DNA of 64,000 nucleotides from CBDBZL01 sp965213545 (GTDB taxonomy: Bacteria > Pseudomonadota > Alphaproteobacteria > Sphingomonadales > Sphingomonadaceae): contig CBDBZL010000002.1 in NCBI GenBank assembly GCA_965213545.1, positions 1,426,001 through 1,490,000 on the forward strand, given 5' to 3'. Below, piece by piece: positions 9,031-17,191 of the stretch (position 1 is the first letter of the stretch; each line of letters starts with the position of its first letter). The notes beneath the pieces were generated by a model, which was not told where the DNA came from, did no database searches, and was given only the letters and a program-made list of their open reading frames with translations. A program made the position numbers and the translations under genes.

Positions 9031-9393
9031 ATGACCGACGGGGACGGAGCGGACGGGGAAACAGCGGGCGGTCAAGTGGCGGGTGGTCAGGTGGCGGGTG
9101 ATGAGACGGCGGGCGGGCGAATGGAAAATGAGCAGGGCGGGGACGGGCGGCCCAGCTTCACCGGCGATCCGGCCGCCGAGCGGATGATGGCGGCGGTGAT
9201 GCGGCTGGCGATGGAGCTACAGGTGCTGCGCGACCGGCTCGACACGCACGAGGCGCTGGCCGAAGCCGGCGCCTATTCGCGCGAGGACGTGGAGGCGTTC
9301 GCCCCCGACAAGGAGCGCGCCGCGCGCCGCACCGCCGCACGCATCGCGTTGATCGACGGGCTGATGAAGGATTTCGGCCACTCGGGCGGATGA
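9031..9393 (+). CDS. Small helical partner protein of the methyltransferase (copy 1)
   Basis: A 120-residue protein of no family I recognise. The first 30 residues are repetitive Gly/Ala/Glu (GGQVAGGQVAG), coded by tandem 15-base repeats; an ATG at 9121 (MENEQG) could be the true start. The rest is predicted helical: ERMMAAVMRLAMELQVLRDR, then DVEAFAPDKER and a last helix ending LIDGLMKDF. It aligns by eye with the small proteins at 23348-23638 and 41137-41481, which share helix, DRV/DRL turn, helix, A(V/I)E/DVEAF, Pro and final helix. Each is the immediate neighbour of a methyltransferase of the same family, so a complex with that enzyme is the natural inference. Confidence 0.6.
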   Translation: MTDGDGADGETAGGQVAGGQVAGDETAGGRMENEQGGDGRPSFTGDPAAERMMAAVMRLAMELQVLRDRLDTHEALAEAGAYSREDVEAFAPDKERAARRTAARIALIDGLMKDFGHSGG

Positions 9394-9528
9394 CGCCCGG
9401 CCGCGTTCGGACCGGGCTTTGTCACGCCGGCCTGACCGGGGGCGCCTCGACGACCGCAGTTGAGGACGGCGGAACCCCCCACTGAATCCCCTTTCGTCAT
9501 GCTGCCTCTCGCCACCGATTGAAGCCGG

Positions 9529-9549
9529 ACCCCGGATCAAGTCCGGGGT
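9529..9549. terminator. REP-like hairpin between convergent genes
   Basis: ACCCCGGA (9529-9536), loop TCAAG, TCCGGGGT (9542-9549): a perfect 8-bp stem. The wording matches the short palindromic repeats scattered in alphaproteobacterial genomes (CCCCGGATCAAGTCCGGGGT). It lies between convergent genes ending at 9393 and 9577, where a hairpin could serve as a two-way terminator. There is no T run. Confidence 0.55.
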
Positions 9550-9576
9550 GACGATCCATAGCTCGTGCAGCCAGCG

Positions 9577-11088
9577 CTAGTCGCCCATCCCCAGCCTGGG
9601 CAGGTCGAGCGGTGTTTGCGGGATCATGGTGGTCTTTTCCTCGGTGAACAGCTCGACCGACCCCGGCAGGCCGTCGCGCCCGATGCCCGACTGCTTGAAC
9701 CCACCGAATGGCGCCCGCAGGTCGCGCGCCATGGCGGTGTTGACCCACACCGTGCCCGCCTGAAGCGCGTGGCGCGCCTTCATCACCGACGGCAGGTGGT
9801 CCGACCAGACATAGCTGACCAGGCCATAATCGCTGTCATTGGCGCGTTCCAGCGCATCGTCGAGATCGCGGACCCGCTGGATGGTGACGAAGGGGCCAAA
9901 GATCTCCTCGCGGCACAGGCGCGCCGCGTTGGAGCGCGCCTCGACCACGGTGGGCGCGAAGAAATAGCCCCGCTCGAAGCCCGGTGCCGCCCGGCCACCC
10001 GCCAGCACCGTGTATTCATCGCTGCTCCCGGCTTCGGCGGCGAAGTCCAGGACGCGCGCGTAATGGCCGGCGAAGGCGAGCGGGCCGAGCTCGGTCTGGG
10101 GATCGAACGGGTCGCCGATCCGCACCTTCTCAACGCGGGCGACGAAAGCCTCGAGGAACGCATCGGCGACCTGGTCCTCGACCAGGATGCGCGAGCCTGC
10201 CAGGCATTGCTCGCCATTGCCCGCCAGGAAGGCGAGCAGCGAGCCGTCGACCGCGCGCTCCATGTCGGCCGAGGCGAGGATGATATTGGCCGACTTTCCG
10301 CCAAGCTCCAGCCCCACCTTCTTCAGCGTGCGCGCCGCCTGCGCCATGATCGCGCGGCCGGTGACGGTGCCGCCGACAAAGCCCACCACGTCGATCTCGC
10401 GGTGCCCGACCAGCGCCGCGCCGGTGGTCGGGCCGGGTCCGCAGACCACCTGGACCACGCCTTCGGGCAGACCGGTCTGGGTGATGATCTCGGCCAGCCG
10501 CAGGATGGCGAGCGGCGCGTGCTCGCTGGGCTTGACGATGATCGCATTGCCCAGCGCAATGCCGGCGGCAAGCTTCATCGAGGCGAGCACCAGCGGTGCG
10601 TTCCACGGCGCGATCAGCAATCCCACGCCGACCGGCTCGCGGGTGACGATGGAGAGATAGCGCCCGGTCTGCTCGTAGCTCTCCCCGGCGAGCGAATTGG
10701 CGACATCGGCGAAGAAGCGGAAGTTTTCGGCGGTGCGCGGCACGTGCATGGTGCGCGCCTGGGCAAAGGGAATGCCCGTCTCCAGCGTGTGCAGCACCGC
10801 CAGCTCGTCCGCATGGGCAAGGACGGCATCGGCGATGAGGTGCATCACCTGCGCCCGCTCGGCGGGCACCATGCGCCGCCACGGGCCGGTGCGGAACGCT
10901 TCGCGCGCGCGGGCGGCGGCCGCCTCGACCGCCTGTTCGTCGGCGTCGGGAACGTCGGTCAGCGGTTCTTCGCTGGCGGCGTAGATCAGGCGCGAGGATT
11001 TGGCATCCGGTGTTTCGCCCTTCGCCCAGGCAAGGCCCGCGGGAAGCGTGACCGCGTGCTGGGTGCGCAACTGGTCGAGCATTTTCAT
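9577..11088 (-). CDS. Aldehyde dehydrogenase, HpaE-like semialdehyde dehydrogenase group
   Basis: A 503-residue aldehyde dehydrogenase with all catalytic parts: IAPWNAPL (159-166), FVGGTVTGR (237-245), LELGGKSA with Glu261, NGEQCLAGSR with Cys295, and REEIFGPF. The look of the active-site segments resembles 5-carboxymethyl-2-hydroxymuconate semialdehyde dehydrogenase and relatives that oxidise ring-cleavage semialdehydes, but paralogs vary widely. It is last in a minus-strand operon that begins with a FAD hydroxylase at 15329; the cytochrome gene lies 55 bases upstream. The context supports oxidation of an aldehyde released from a hydroxylated substrate (inference). Confidence 0.9.
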   Translation of the reverse strand: MKMLDQLRTQHAVTLPAGLAWAKGETPDAKSSRLIYAASEEPLTDVPDADEQAVEAAAARAREAFRTGPWRRMVPAERAQVMHLIADAVLAHADELAVLHTLETGIPFAQARTMHVPRTAENFRFFADVANSLAGESYEQTGRYLSIVTREPVGVGLLIAPWNAPLVLASMKLAAGIALGNAIIVKPSEHAPLAILRLAEIITQTGLPEGVVQVVCGPGPTTGAALVGHREIDVVGFVGGTVTGRAIMAQAARTLKKVGLELGGKSANIILASADMERAVDGSLLAFLAGNGEQCLAGSRILVEDQVADAFLEAFVARVEKVRIGDPFDPQTELGPLAFAGHYARVLDFAAEAGSSDEYTVLAGGRAAPGFERGYFFAPTVVEARSNAARLCREEIFGPFVTIQRVRDLDDALERANDSDYGLVSYVWSDHLPSVMKARHALQAGTVWVNTAMARDLRAPFGGFKQSGIGRDGLPGSVELFTEEKTTMIPQTPLDLPRLGMGD

Positions 11089-11143
11089 GCGCCTCGCGCC
11101 GGCAGGATCAGCTTCGACCCGCCCCGCCCCGGCCCGCCCGGCC

Positions 11144-12400
11144 TCATCGCGCCGCCACTTCGGGGGCGGGCTCGCCCATGGTGTCGCGCTTCAGGGCATT
11201 GATCACCGCCTGCTGAATGTCAGGATCGGTCACCGGGCCGCTCGAGATAATCATGCTGGTGCCCGGCACATACTCGTCGGGGCCGGCGATATATTGGCGG
11301 ATGGTCTCCTCGGTCCAGACCAGCCCCTCCTCCCCGGCGCGGGCCAGCGCGGGCGAATAGTGGAAATTGGGCACGGTGGCGGCCTGTTGACCGAAGATGT
11401 TGTTGAGATTGGGACCCAGCAGATGCGCCTCGCCCGCCTTCATCGTGTGGCAGAACTTGCACCACTTGTAGGTCTCCTGCCCGGTGGTCAGCTCGAACTG
11501 GGTGGGCTCGGTCAGCGCCACCTGGGCCATGCGCTGCTGGTGCCAGGTTATCGAGGGATCGGCCTCGATCAGCACGCCGGTTGCGAACGGGGTCACCCGG
11601 AACAGCAGGTAGGGCATGGTGAGGCCGAAGCCGATCAGCACGAACAGCATGGCAAAAGCGCTGCCCCGCGTCGCCCAGCCCGCGCTGCGCCCGGCGATAT
11701 CGGCGAATTTGCCCGCGCGCGCCGCCCGCACGATCAGCCAGAAGGCCAGCACCAGCGCGATGAAGATACCTGCGGCAATAAAGCCGGGGCGGCGCTCGGC
11801 GAAGCTGTTGAGCGCGTAGATGAAGATGGCGACGCGGACCAGGAACACCACGCCGAAACCGGCGGGGAAGGCGGAGAAGATGCCGATGCCGTAGCGCGCA
11901 TAGCCATAGGCGGCGCTGAGCACCCCGGCGAGCGCCAGGAACACCGTGGCATTGGCGGTGGCCGAGTGGAAATAGCCCGAGAACTGCCACACCGAATGGT
12001 CCTTGCCCATCAGCTGGGGCAGCGTGAACAGCCCCGCCATGTGCAGCTCGCGCCCCTCGGCCCAGCCGTAGAGGAAGCCGAGCGGTCCGCCCAGCACCAC
12101 CAGCAGCAGCACCCCCAGCACCAGCGCATGGTGCCAGAAGCGCAGTGCGGGCGGCACCACCGCGGGCGACAGCGCGCCGCGTTCGCGCATGAACAGCACC
12201 AGCCGCCAGATCGCCAGCACCAGCAGCGTGATGCCGATCACGTAATGCCAGCCGCGCGCCATGTCGCGCACCGCTGATTCCTTGTCGAGCCGCGGCAGAA
12301 TGACGATGAGCACGGTGTGCGCGATCATCGCCAGAGCGAAGGCCCAGCCGACCATCCGTGCCCGCGCGCTCTCTCCTGTGGCTGCGATTGCGCTTACCAT
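11144..12400 (-). CDS. Membrane cytochrome b561-type domain fused to cytochrome c
   Basis: A 418-residue protein from the ATG at 12400, which follows GGGGAGGGACAC; a longer reading upstream is Arg/Ser-rich and not credible. Several membrane helices fill residues 15-270, with histidines placed as in di-heme cytochrome b561 proteins (His29, His52, His90/91, His145). Then comes a c-type domain with CKFCH (314-318) and a candidate axial Met in PGTSMII (383). The arrangement suggests electron transfer from a periplasmic or quinone donor across the inner membrane. It sits between a deacetylase-like gene (19-base gap) and an aldehyde dehydrogenase. Its partner enzyme is not evident in the operon. 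Confidence 0.75.
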   Translation of the reverse strand: MVSAIAATGESARARMVGWAFALAMIAHTVLIVILPRLDKESAVRDMARGWHYVIGITLLVLAIWRLVLFMRERGALSPAVVPPALRFWHHALVLGVLLLVVLGGPLGFLYGWAEGRELHMAGLFTLPQLMGKDHSVWQFSGYFHSATANATVFLALAGVLSAAYGYARYGIGIFSAFPAGFGVVFLVRVAIFIYALNSFAERRPGFIAAGIFIALVLAFWLIVRAARAGKFADIAGRSAGWATRGSAFAMLFVLIGFGLTMPYLLFRVTPFATGVLIEADPSITWHQQRMAQVALTEPTQFELTTGQETYKWCKFCHTMKAGEAHLLGPNLNNIFGQQAATVPNFHYSPALARAGEEGLVWTEETIRQYIAGPDEYVPGTSMIISSGPVTDPDIQQAVINALKRDTMGEPAPEVAAR

Positions 12401-12419
12401 GTGTCCCTCCCCTCCTCGC

Positions 12420-13340
12420 TCATTCGCCCAGCTGCCCGGCGAAATGGCTCTCGTGATTGGCGCGGTAGAACTCGGCGATCTCCTCGCGGGTCGCCCACCA
12501 GATGCCGTCCAGCCCCTGCGCATAGGCGATGAACTCGCGCAGCGCGCGGATGATATGCGCGCGGCCCGAGACATGCGGGTGCAGCCCCACATTCATCATC
12601 CGCGCGGTGTGCTCGCCCTCGCGGTGGAGCACCGACAATTCCTCGATCAGGATGTCGCGATATTCATCCGTCGTGCGCGCGTTGCGGGTGAGGATGGTGA
12701 AGTCGTTGATGACGTTGGAATAGGGCGTCGCCACGATCGGCCCGGCATCGGTGCGGATGATGTAGGGCTGGTCATCATTCATGATGTCGCAATAGGCGGC
12801 GAAACCCTCTTCGACCAGGATGGTGGGGGTGTTGAGCGTGCCGCGCAGCGAGGAGGAGAGCCAGACCTTGGGCCGGCGGCCGACATGGCGCTCGTACATC
12901 TCGACCGAGCGGCGGATGATGTCGCGCTCGGCTTCGATGTTATCATGGAAATCGGTCAAGAGCTCGCCCTGCTCGTAATTATGCGCGATCAGCTCCCAGC
13001 CGCGTTCGAGGCACGCATCGGCCATCGCCCGGCGCCGCTCGAACGTCACCGCATTGACCGTGCAGCCGGCCTTGGCGCCCATCTCGTCGAACAGGTCGAA
13101 CATCCGCCAGACGCCCACCCGCTGGCCATATTCGCGCCAGGAGTAATTGGGATAGTCGGGAATGCGCCCGGCCAGCGCATTGGGCAGCAGCGCCGGGCCG
13201 CCCGCATAATAGGGCTGGTCGGTGTCCTTGGTAAGGTCCCAGGTCTCCAGGTTGAAGGTGATGATCAGCGCCACGCGCGCGCCGTTCGGCCAGCGCAAGG
13301 GTGCGCGGTGAGGCAGCGGGACATAGTCGTAGGAGAACAT
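12420..13340 (-). CDS. Polysaccharide-deacetylase (NodB) family hydrolase, PuuE/allantoinase-like
   Basis: A 306-residue cytoplasmic protein; no signal peptide is seen. It has the NodB/PuuE layout: PNGARVALIITFNLETWD near residues 18-35, AHNYEQGEL near 127, RGTLNTP near 168 and GLHPHVSGR near 255. The PuuE-type branch hydrolyses C-N bonds in cyclic amides or acts on related small molecules rather than polysaccharides. The usual metal-binding Asp pair is not obvious (NLETWD instead), so metal dependence is doubtful. It lies 16 bases downstream of the racemase-like gene. Ring opening or deacylation of a catabolic intermediate is inference. Confidence 0.7.
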   Translation of the reverse strand: MFSYDYVPLPHRAPLRWPNGARVALIITFNLETWDLTKDTDQPYYAGGPALLPNALAGRIPDYPNYSWREYGQRVGVWRMFDLFDEMGAKAGCTVNAVTFERRRAMADACLERGWELIAHNYEQGELLTDFHDNIEAERDIIRRSVEMYERHVGRRPKVWLSSSLRGTLNTPTILVEEGFAAYCDIMNDDQPYIIRTDAGPIVATPYSNVINDFTILTRNARTTDEYRDILIEELSVLHREGEHTARMMNVGLHPHVSGRAHIIRALREFIAYAQGLDGIWWATREEIAEFYRANHESHFAGQLGE

Positions 13341-13356
13341 GGCGGGGGGTGGCTTT

Positions 13357-14124
13357 CTAGAACTCTTCCATCAGCCGGCCAAAGCCCTGCTTGCGGTCGG
13401 TGATGGCGTTCATGCGCAGCGCATTCCAGTAGGTGGCGGTGTTGATGGCGATGACGGGTTTGCCAAGGTAGAGCTCGGCCGCGGCGGAAAGGCGCACCAT
13501 CGACAGGTTGGTGCCGACCTGGACCAGCGCGTCGACATCATCGCCATCCAGCTTGGCGAGCTCGGCGCGCAAGGTGACGGGCGGCACCTGGGCGATGGAG
13601 GTCCAGCTGGGGCACTCAAGGCACGTGTCGCGGACCACTTCTATGCCGTGATCGGCCATGAAGCGGATCACCTGTGCGTTGGCGGAAGGGTAATAAGGCG
13701 AGATGAGCGCGATCCGCCTGATCCCGCCATAGGCCTCGAACGCGGCGATCAGCGATTGCGAGCCGGTGCACAGCGACAGGCCCGCCTCGCGCTCGATATT
13801 CTCGCGCCACTCCCGCGCGCCTTGTGCCCCGCCATAGAAGGTGACCGCCGACATGCCCATCACCAGGAAGTCGGGGTTGCAGGTGAGCACCCCGCGCACC
13901 GCCTCGATGGTATTGCGCGAGATCTCCATCGTCCCGGCCATGAAGGTCTCGTCCGAGATGGCCTGGGCATCTTCCACCACGATGCGGCTGTAGTGGTTGG
14001 TGACGCCGGTCACCCGCAGATCGTCGAAATCGGGCTGGACGATGGTGTTGGTCGACGGGCCGAGCACACCGAACAGCCGGCGATAGCCGAGCACATCGGG
14101 TTGGGGGCGGGGCTTCACCGGCAT
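13357..14124 (-). CDS. Asp/Glu racemase superfamily protein (maleate isomerase / arylmalonate decarboxylase-like)
   Basis: A 255-residue protein. VLGPSTNTIVQPDF near the start, MGMSAVTFYGG near residue 90, SQSLIAAFEAYGGIRRIALISPYYP (about 122-146) and VIAINTATYWNALR near the end match the maleate isomerase / arylmalonate decarboxylase branch. Relatives in that branch use one or two Cys, typically in the two loops that here read MGMSAVTF and VQVGTNLSM; neither holds Cys, although Cys occurs nearby (SLCTGS, TCLECP). A changed mechanism or function is possible. Its ATG overlaps the stop codon of the FAD hydroxylase gene. Such proteins act late in pyridine- and aromatic-ring degradation. Confidence 0.7.
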   Translation of the reverse strand: MPVKPRPQPDVLGYRRLFGVLGPSTNTIVQPDFDDLRVTGVTNHYSRIVVEDAQAISDETFMAGTMEISRNTIEAVRGVLTCNPDFLVMGMSAVTFYGGAQGAREWRENIEREAGLSLCTGSQSLIAAFEAYGGIRRIALISPYYPSANAQVIRFMADHGIEVVRDTCLECPSWTSIAQVPPVTLRAELAKLDGDDVDALVQVGTNLSMVRLSAAAELYLGKPVIAINTATYWNALRMNAITDRKQGFGRLMEEF

Positions 14125-15329
14125 CAGGCGAGCGCCTTCTCGCGTTCGAGGCAGTCGATCATCGATTGCTGGAGCAGGAAGGCGCGGCGGCGCTCGGGAT
14201 CATCGCGGATGGCGCGCATCTCGCTCTTGCGCCTGGCATGGCGGCCGCCCTCGCCTTCGCTCAGATATTGCAGGTTGCGGATGGTCTGGGCCTGGATGAA
14301 GTCATGCGTGGTGGTCCGCCGCTGGTGATCGAAGCGGGCCAGCTCGGTGGCAGGATTAGCGCCCTCGCGGTAGATATTGAGCAGCTTGTCGCCGATATTG
14401 AAAGCATCGTGGATGCCGCTGTTCATGCCGAAGCCGCCGATCGGATTGTTGAGATGCGCGGCATCGCCGATGATCGCCACCCGTCCGGTGACGAAGCTCT
14501 GGGCGACGCGCTGGTGCACCCGGTAGATCGTGCGGTGCGCGGTCTGGACCGCCGCGCCCTTGCCCAGCAGCCGGTCGAACACCGCGTTCTTCTTGGCGTC
14601 GGCTTTCAGCTCCTCGTCCGGCTGGTCGTTGTCCGCCGGCACCAGCACGCGCCAGAGCGAGGGCACGCGCAGCAACACCATCCACTCCTCGGGGTCGGAC
14701 ACGTAATTGACATGCGCCAACCCGTCGATCTGCTCCTCGAGCGGCTCGTCGGTGGTGAAGCACAGGAACTTCTCAGGGTAAGTGAAGCCGTCGAACTCCA
14801 CCCCCAGCCACTTGCGGGTGATCGAGTTGGAACCATCCGCCCCGATCAGGTAGTCGGCGCGGATCTTGCGGATGGAGTAGGGCGTCTCGGCGAACACGTC
14901 GACCCCGGTATCGTCCTGCTCGAAGGCGACCAGCCGGTGCTCGAACAACACTTCGGCGCCCGCATCATCATGCACCGCGGCCGACAGCATGCGCGAGAGG
15001 TGGTACTGCTCGCATTGCAGGCGGAACGGGTAGCGGGTGATATCGGCCAGCTCGCCCAGGTCGAACGCGATCACCTCGCCCGTCTTGCGTTCGCGGAAAT
15101 GATAGATCGGCGCCTTCAGCCCACGCTCGATCAGCCGCTCGGTGATGCCCAGCGTGTCGAGCATCTCCAGCGTTGGCGGGTGGAAGGTGGAGGCGCGCAG
15201 GTCCATCGCGCAGTCGCCGCCGGTCTCCAGCAGCACCACATCGATCCCCTGGCGCGCCAGCAGATAGGCGGTCACCGCGCCAACCGGTCCGGCTCCGGCA
15301 ATGGCCACCTGGGTGCGAATCTCGTCCAT
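14124..15329 (-). CDS. FAD-dependent aromatic hydroxylase (PheA/TfdB-type flavoprotein monooxygenase)
   Basis: A 401-residue class A flavoprotein monooxygenase. It has an N-terminal Rossmann GAGPVGAVTAYLLARQG with an acidic residue at the end of strand 2 (LLETGG), a central DYLIGADGSNSITRKWLGV (the DG motif) and GRVAIIGDAAHLNNPIGGFGMNSGIHDAFN (the GD motif). The family adds one oxygen atom to phenolic or N-heteroaromatic rings using NAD(P)H. It is first in a five-gene minus-strand operon and divergent from the GMC oxidoreductase at 15496. It is shorter than phenol hydroxylase, as it lacks the C-terminal thioredoxin-like domain. The substrate is unknown. Confidence 0.88.
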   Translation of the reverse strand: MDEIRTQVAIAGAGPVGAVTAYLLARQGIDVVLLETGGDCAMDLRASTFHPPTLEMLDTLGITERLIERGLKAPIYHFRERKTGEVIAFDLGELADITRYPFRLQCEQYHLSRMLSAAVHDDAGAEVLFEHRLVAFEQDDTGVDVFAETPYSIRKIRADYLIGADGSNSITRKWLGVEFDGFTYPEKFLCFTTDEPLEEQIDGLAHVNYVSDPEEWMVLLRVPSLWRVLVPADNDQPDEELKADAKKNAVFDRLLGKGAAVQTAHRTIYRVHQRVAQSFVTGRVAIIGDAAHLNNPIGGFGMNSGIHDAFNIGDKLLNIYREGANPATELARFDHQRRTTTHDFIQAQTIRNLQYLSEGEGGRHARRKSEMRAIRDDPERRRAFLLQQSMIDCLEREKALA

Positions 15330-15495
15330 TCACGGGCTCCGGGTTGGGGGCGATGCGCGGCGCAGCGCTGCGTGCGGCGTTCCAGCATCGGGTCTTGCCG
15401 AATGGTAGCCGCGCCCGGGGGAATGGCCGCCAAGCGGAGAAACGCGCGCAGGGAATGCGGCGGACGCGAGGAGCGCTGCCAGACGGGAGGCCGGG

Positions 15496-17096
15496 ATGGA
15501 AGCGTTCGACTTTGTCATCGTGGGCGGTGGCTCGGCGGGCTGCGTGCTCGCCAACCGGCTGTCGGCGAACCCGGGGTGCGCGTGCTGCTGCTCGAAGCAG
15601 GGGGCGAGGCGCGCTCGCCGCTGATCCGCGTTCCCGCCGCGATCATCAAGCTGATCGGCAATCCGCGCTACGACTGGGGTTTCGGCGTCGAGCCCGACGC
15701 CTCGCGGGCCGGGCGGACGGATTACTGGCCCGCGGGCAAGGTGCTGGGCGGCAGCTCCTCGATCAATGGGATGCTGTGGGTGCGCGGCGCGGCGCGCGAC
15801 TTCGACCATTGGGCCGCGCTGGGCAACAGGGGATGGAGCTTTGCCGAGGTGGCGCCGTTCTTCCGCCTGCTGGAGCGCTGCACCTTTCCGGTCGACTGCG
15901 AGCGGGGGACGGGCGGGCCGCAGGCGGTCAGCCATCTGCGCAGCACGCATCCGCTGGCCGCGCCGTTCATCGCCGCGGCGATGGATGCCGGGATGGCGGC
16001 CAATGCGGACTATAATTCGGGCGACCAGGAGGGGATCGGCGCGCCGCAGCTGAGCCAGTTGAAGGGCGCCAGGTTCGGCGCAGCGGACGGCCACTTGCGG
16101 GCCGCGCGCGGACGAGCGAACCTGGTGGTGCGCACCCGCTCCGAGGCAACCAGGCTCACCTTCGCCGGGCGGCGCGCGACCGGGGTGGTCTATCGGCGCG
16201 GCGGGCGCGAGCACACGGTCTCGGCGACGCGCGAGCTGATCCTGACCGCGGGCGCGCTGCAATCGCCCAAGCTGCTGATGCTGTCGGGCATTGGGCCGGC
16301 CGGCGCGCTGCGCGAGGTGGGCATAACCCCGCTGCTCGATCAGCCGCATGTGGGCCGCAACCTGCTCGAGCATCCCAGCGCCCAGCTTGCCTATGAAGTC
16401 GACCAGCGGACCTACAACCAGGAGATCAACAGCGCCCGGATCGGCTGGCACGCCTTGCGTTGGCTTGTCGGGCGGCGCGGGCCGGCGACCAGCCCCTATC
16501 CCCACGCGGTGGGCTTCTTGCGCTCGCGTCCTGAATCGCCCGCGCCCGATATCCAGCTGATGTTCGGTCCGTTCGGCTTCGAGCTGACCCCGCAGGGCGT
16601 CGCCCCCTCGCGCCGGCCGATGGTGACCGTGGTGGCGGGCCTGTCCTATGCGCATGGCTCGGGCACGCTGGGCCTGCGCTCGGCGGACTGGCGCGACAAG
16701 CCGCGCATCGCCATGGAGATGCTGGCCGACCCGCGCGATATCGCCGCGCTCACCGCTGCAGGCCGATTCGCCCGCGCGATCGTGAACCGGGCGCCCTTCG
16801 CCGCGCATGTCCGCGCCGAGATGGCGCCGGGGGTGGCGGTGGAGAGCGATGCGGATTGGGAGGAGTACCTGCGGCGCACGGTGGACCCCACCTATCACCC
16901 GGTGGGCAGCTGCCGGATGGCGCCCGATGCCGGGGCCGGCGTGGTCGATCCGCGGCTCAGGGTGCATGGGATCGACGGGTTGCGCGTGGCCGATGCCAGC
17001 GTGTTCCCCGCGCATGTCAGCGGCAACACCAATGCCGCGGTGATGATGGTGGCCGAGCGCGCCGCCGCGCTGATCGGCCAGGACGCACGCGGCTGA
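15496..17096 (+). pseudogene. GMC-family FAD oxidoreductase with a frameshift near its start
   Basis: Translation from the ATG at 15496 (RBS GGGAGG) gives the expected FAD-binding start [20 protein letters not shown], but the frame is lost at the G run at 15573-15576. One extra G there restores an uninterrupted 533-residue protein, the usual GMC length. The rest is intact: GKVLGGSSSINGMLWVRGA (signature 1), GALQSPKLLMLSGIGP (signature 2), and a C-terminal YHPVGSCRM ... HVSGNTNA with the catalytic His and Asn. It oxidises an alcohol to an aldehyde or ketone, passing electrons to a quinone or oxygen. Whether this is a real inactivation or a homopolymer sequencing error cannot be told from one read-out. 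Confidence 0.8.
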
Positions 17097-17191
17097 TGTC
17101 CGTCATGCGGATAGAAGCCGCGCCTGCTTGCAGGGGCTACCGGCAGCCGTGCTAATGTAAGACCTGGATAAGCAAAGAGGACGCCCCGACC

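Noticed and set aside
15361..15372. Palindrome CGCAGCGCTGCG in the FAD hydroxylase/GMC promoter region
   Set aside because: Symmetric GC words of this type are frequent in this composition; nothing ties it to regulation.
14166..15495. Upstream part of a 976-residue plus-strand reading frame joined to the GMC gene
   Set aside because: This part is antisense to the FAD hydroxylase; only the portion after about 15570 codes for protein, the frame being joined because of the G-run frameshift.
17123..17134. CCTGC-TT-GCAGG inverted repeat before the PhyH gene
   Set aside because: The stem is only 5 bp, common by chance in GC-rich DNA, and no second copy was seen.
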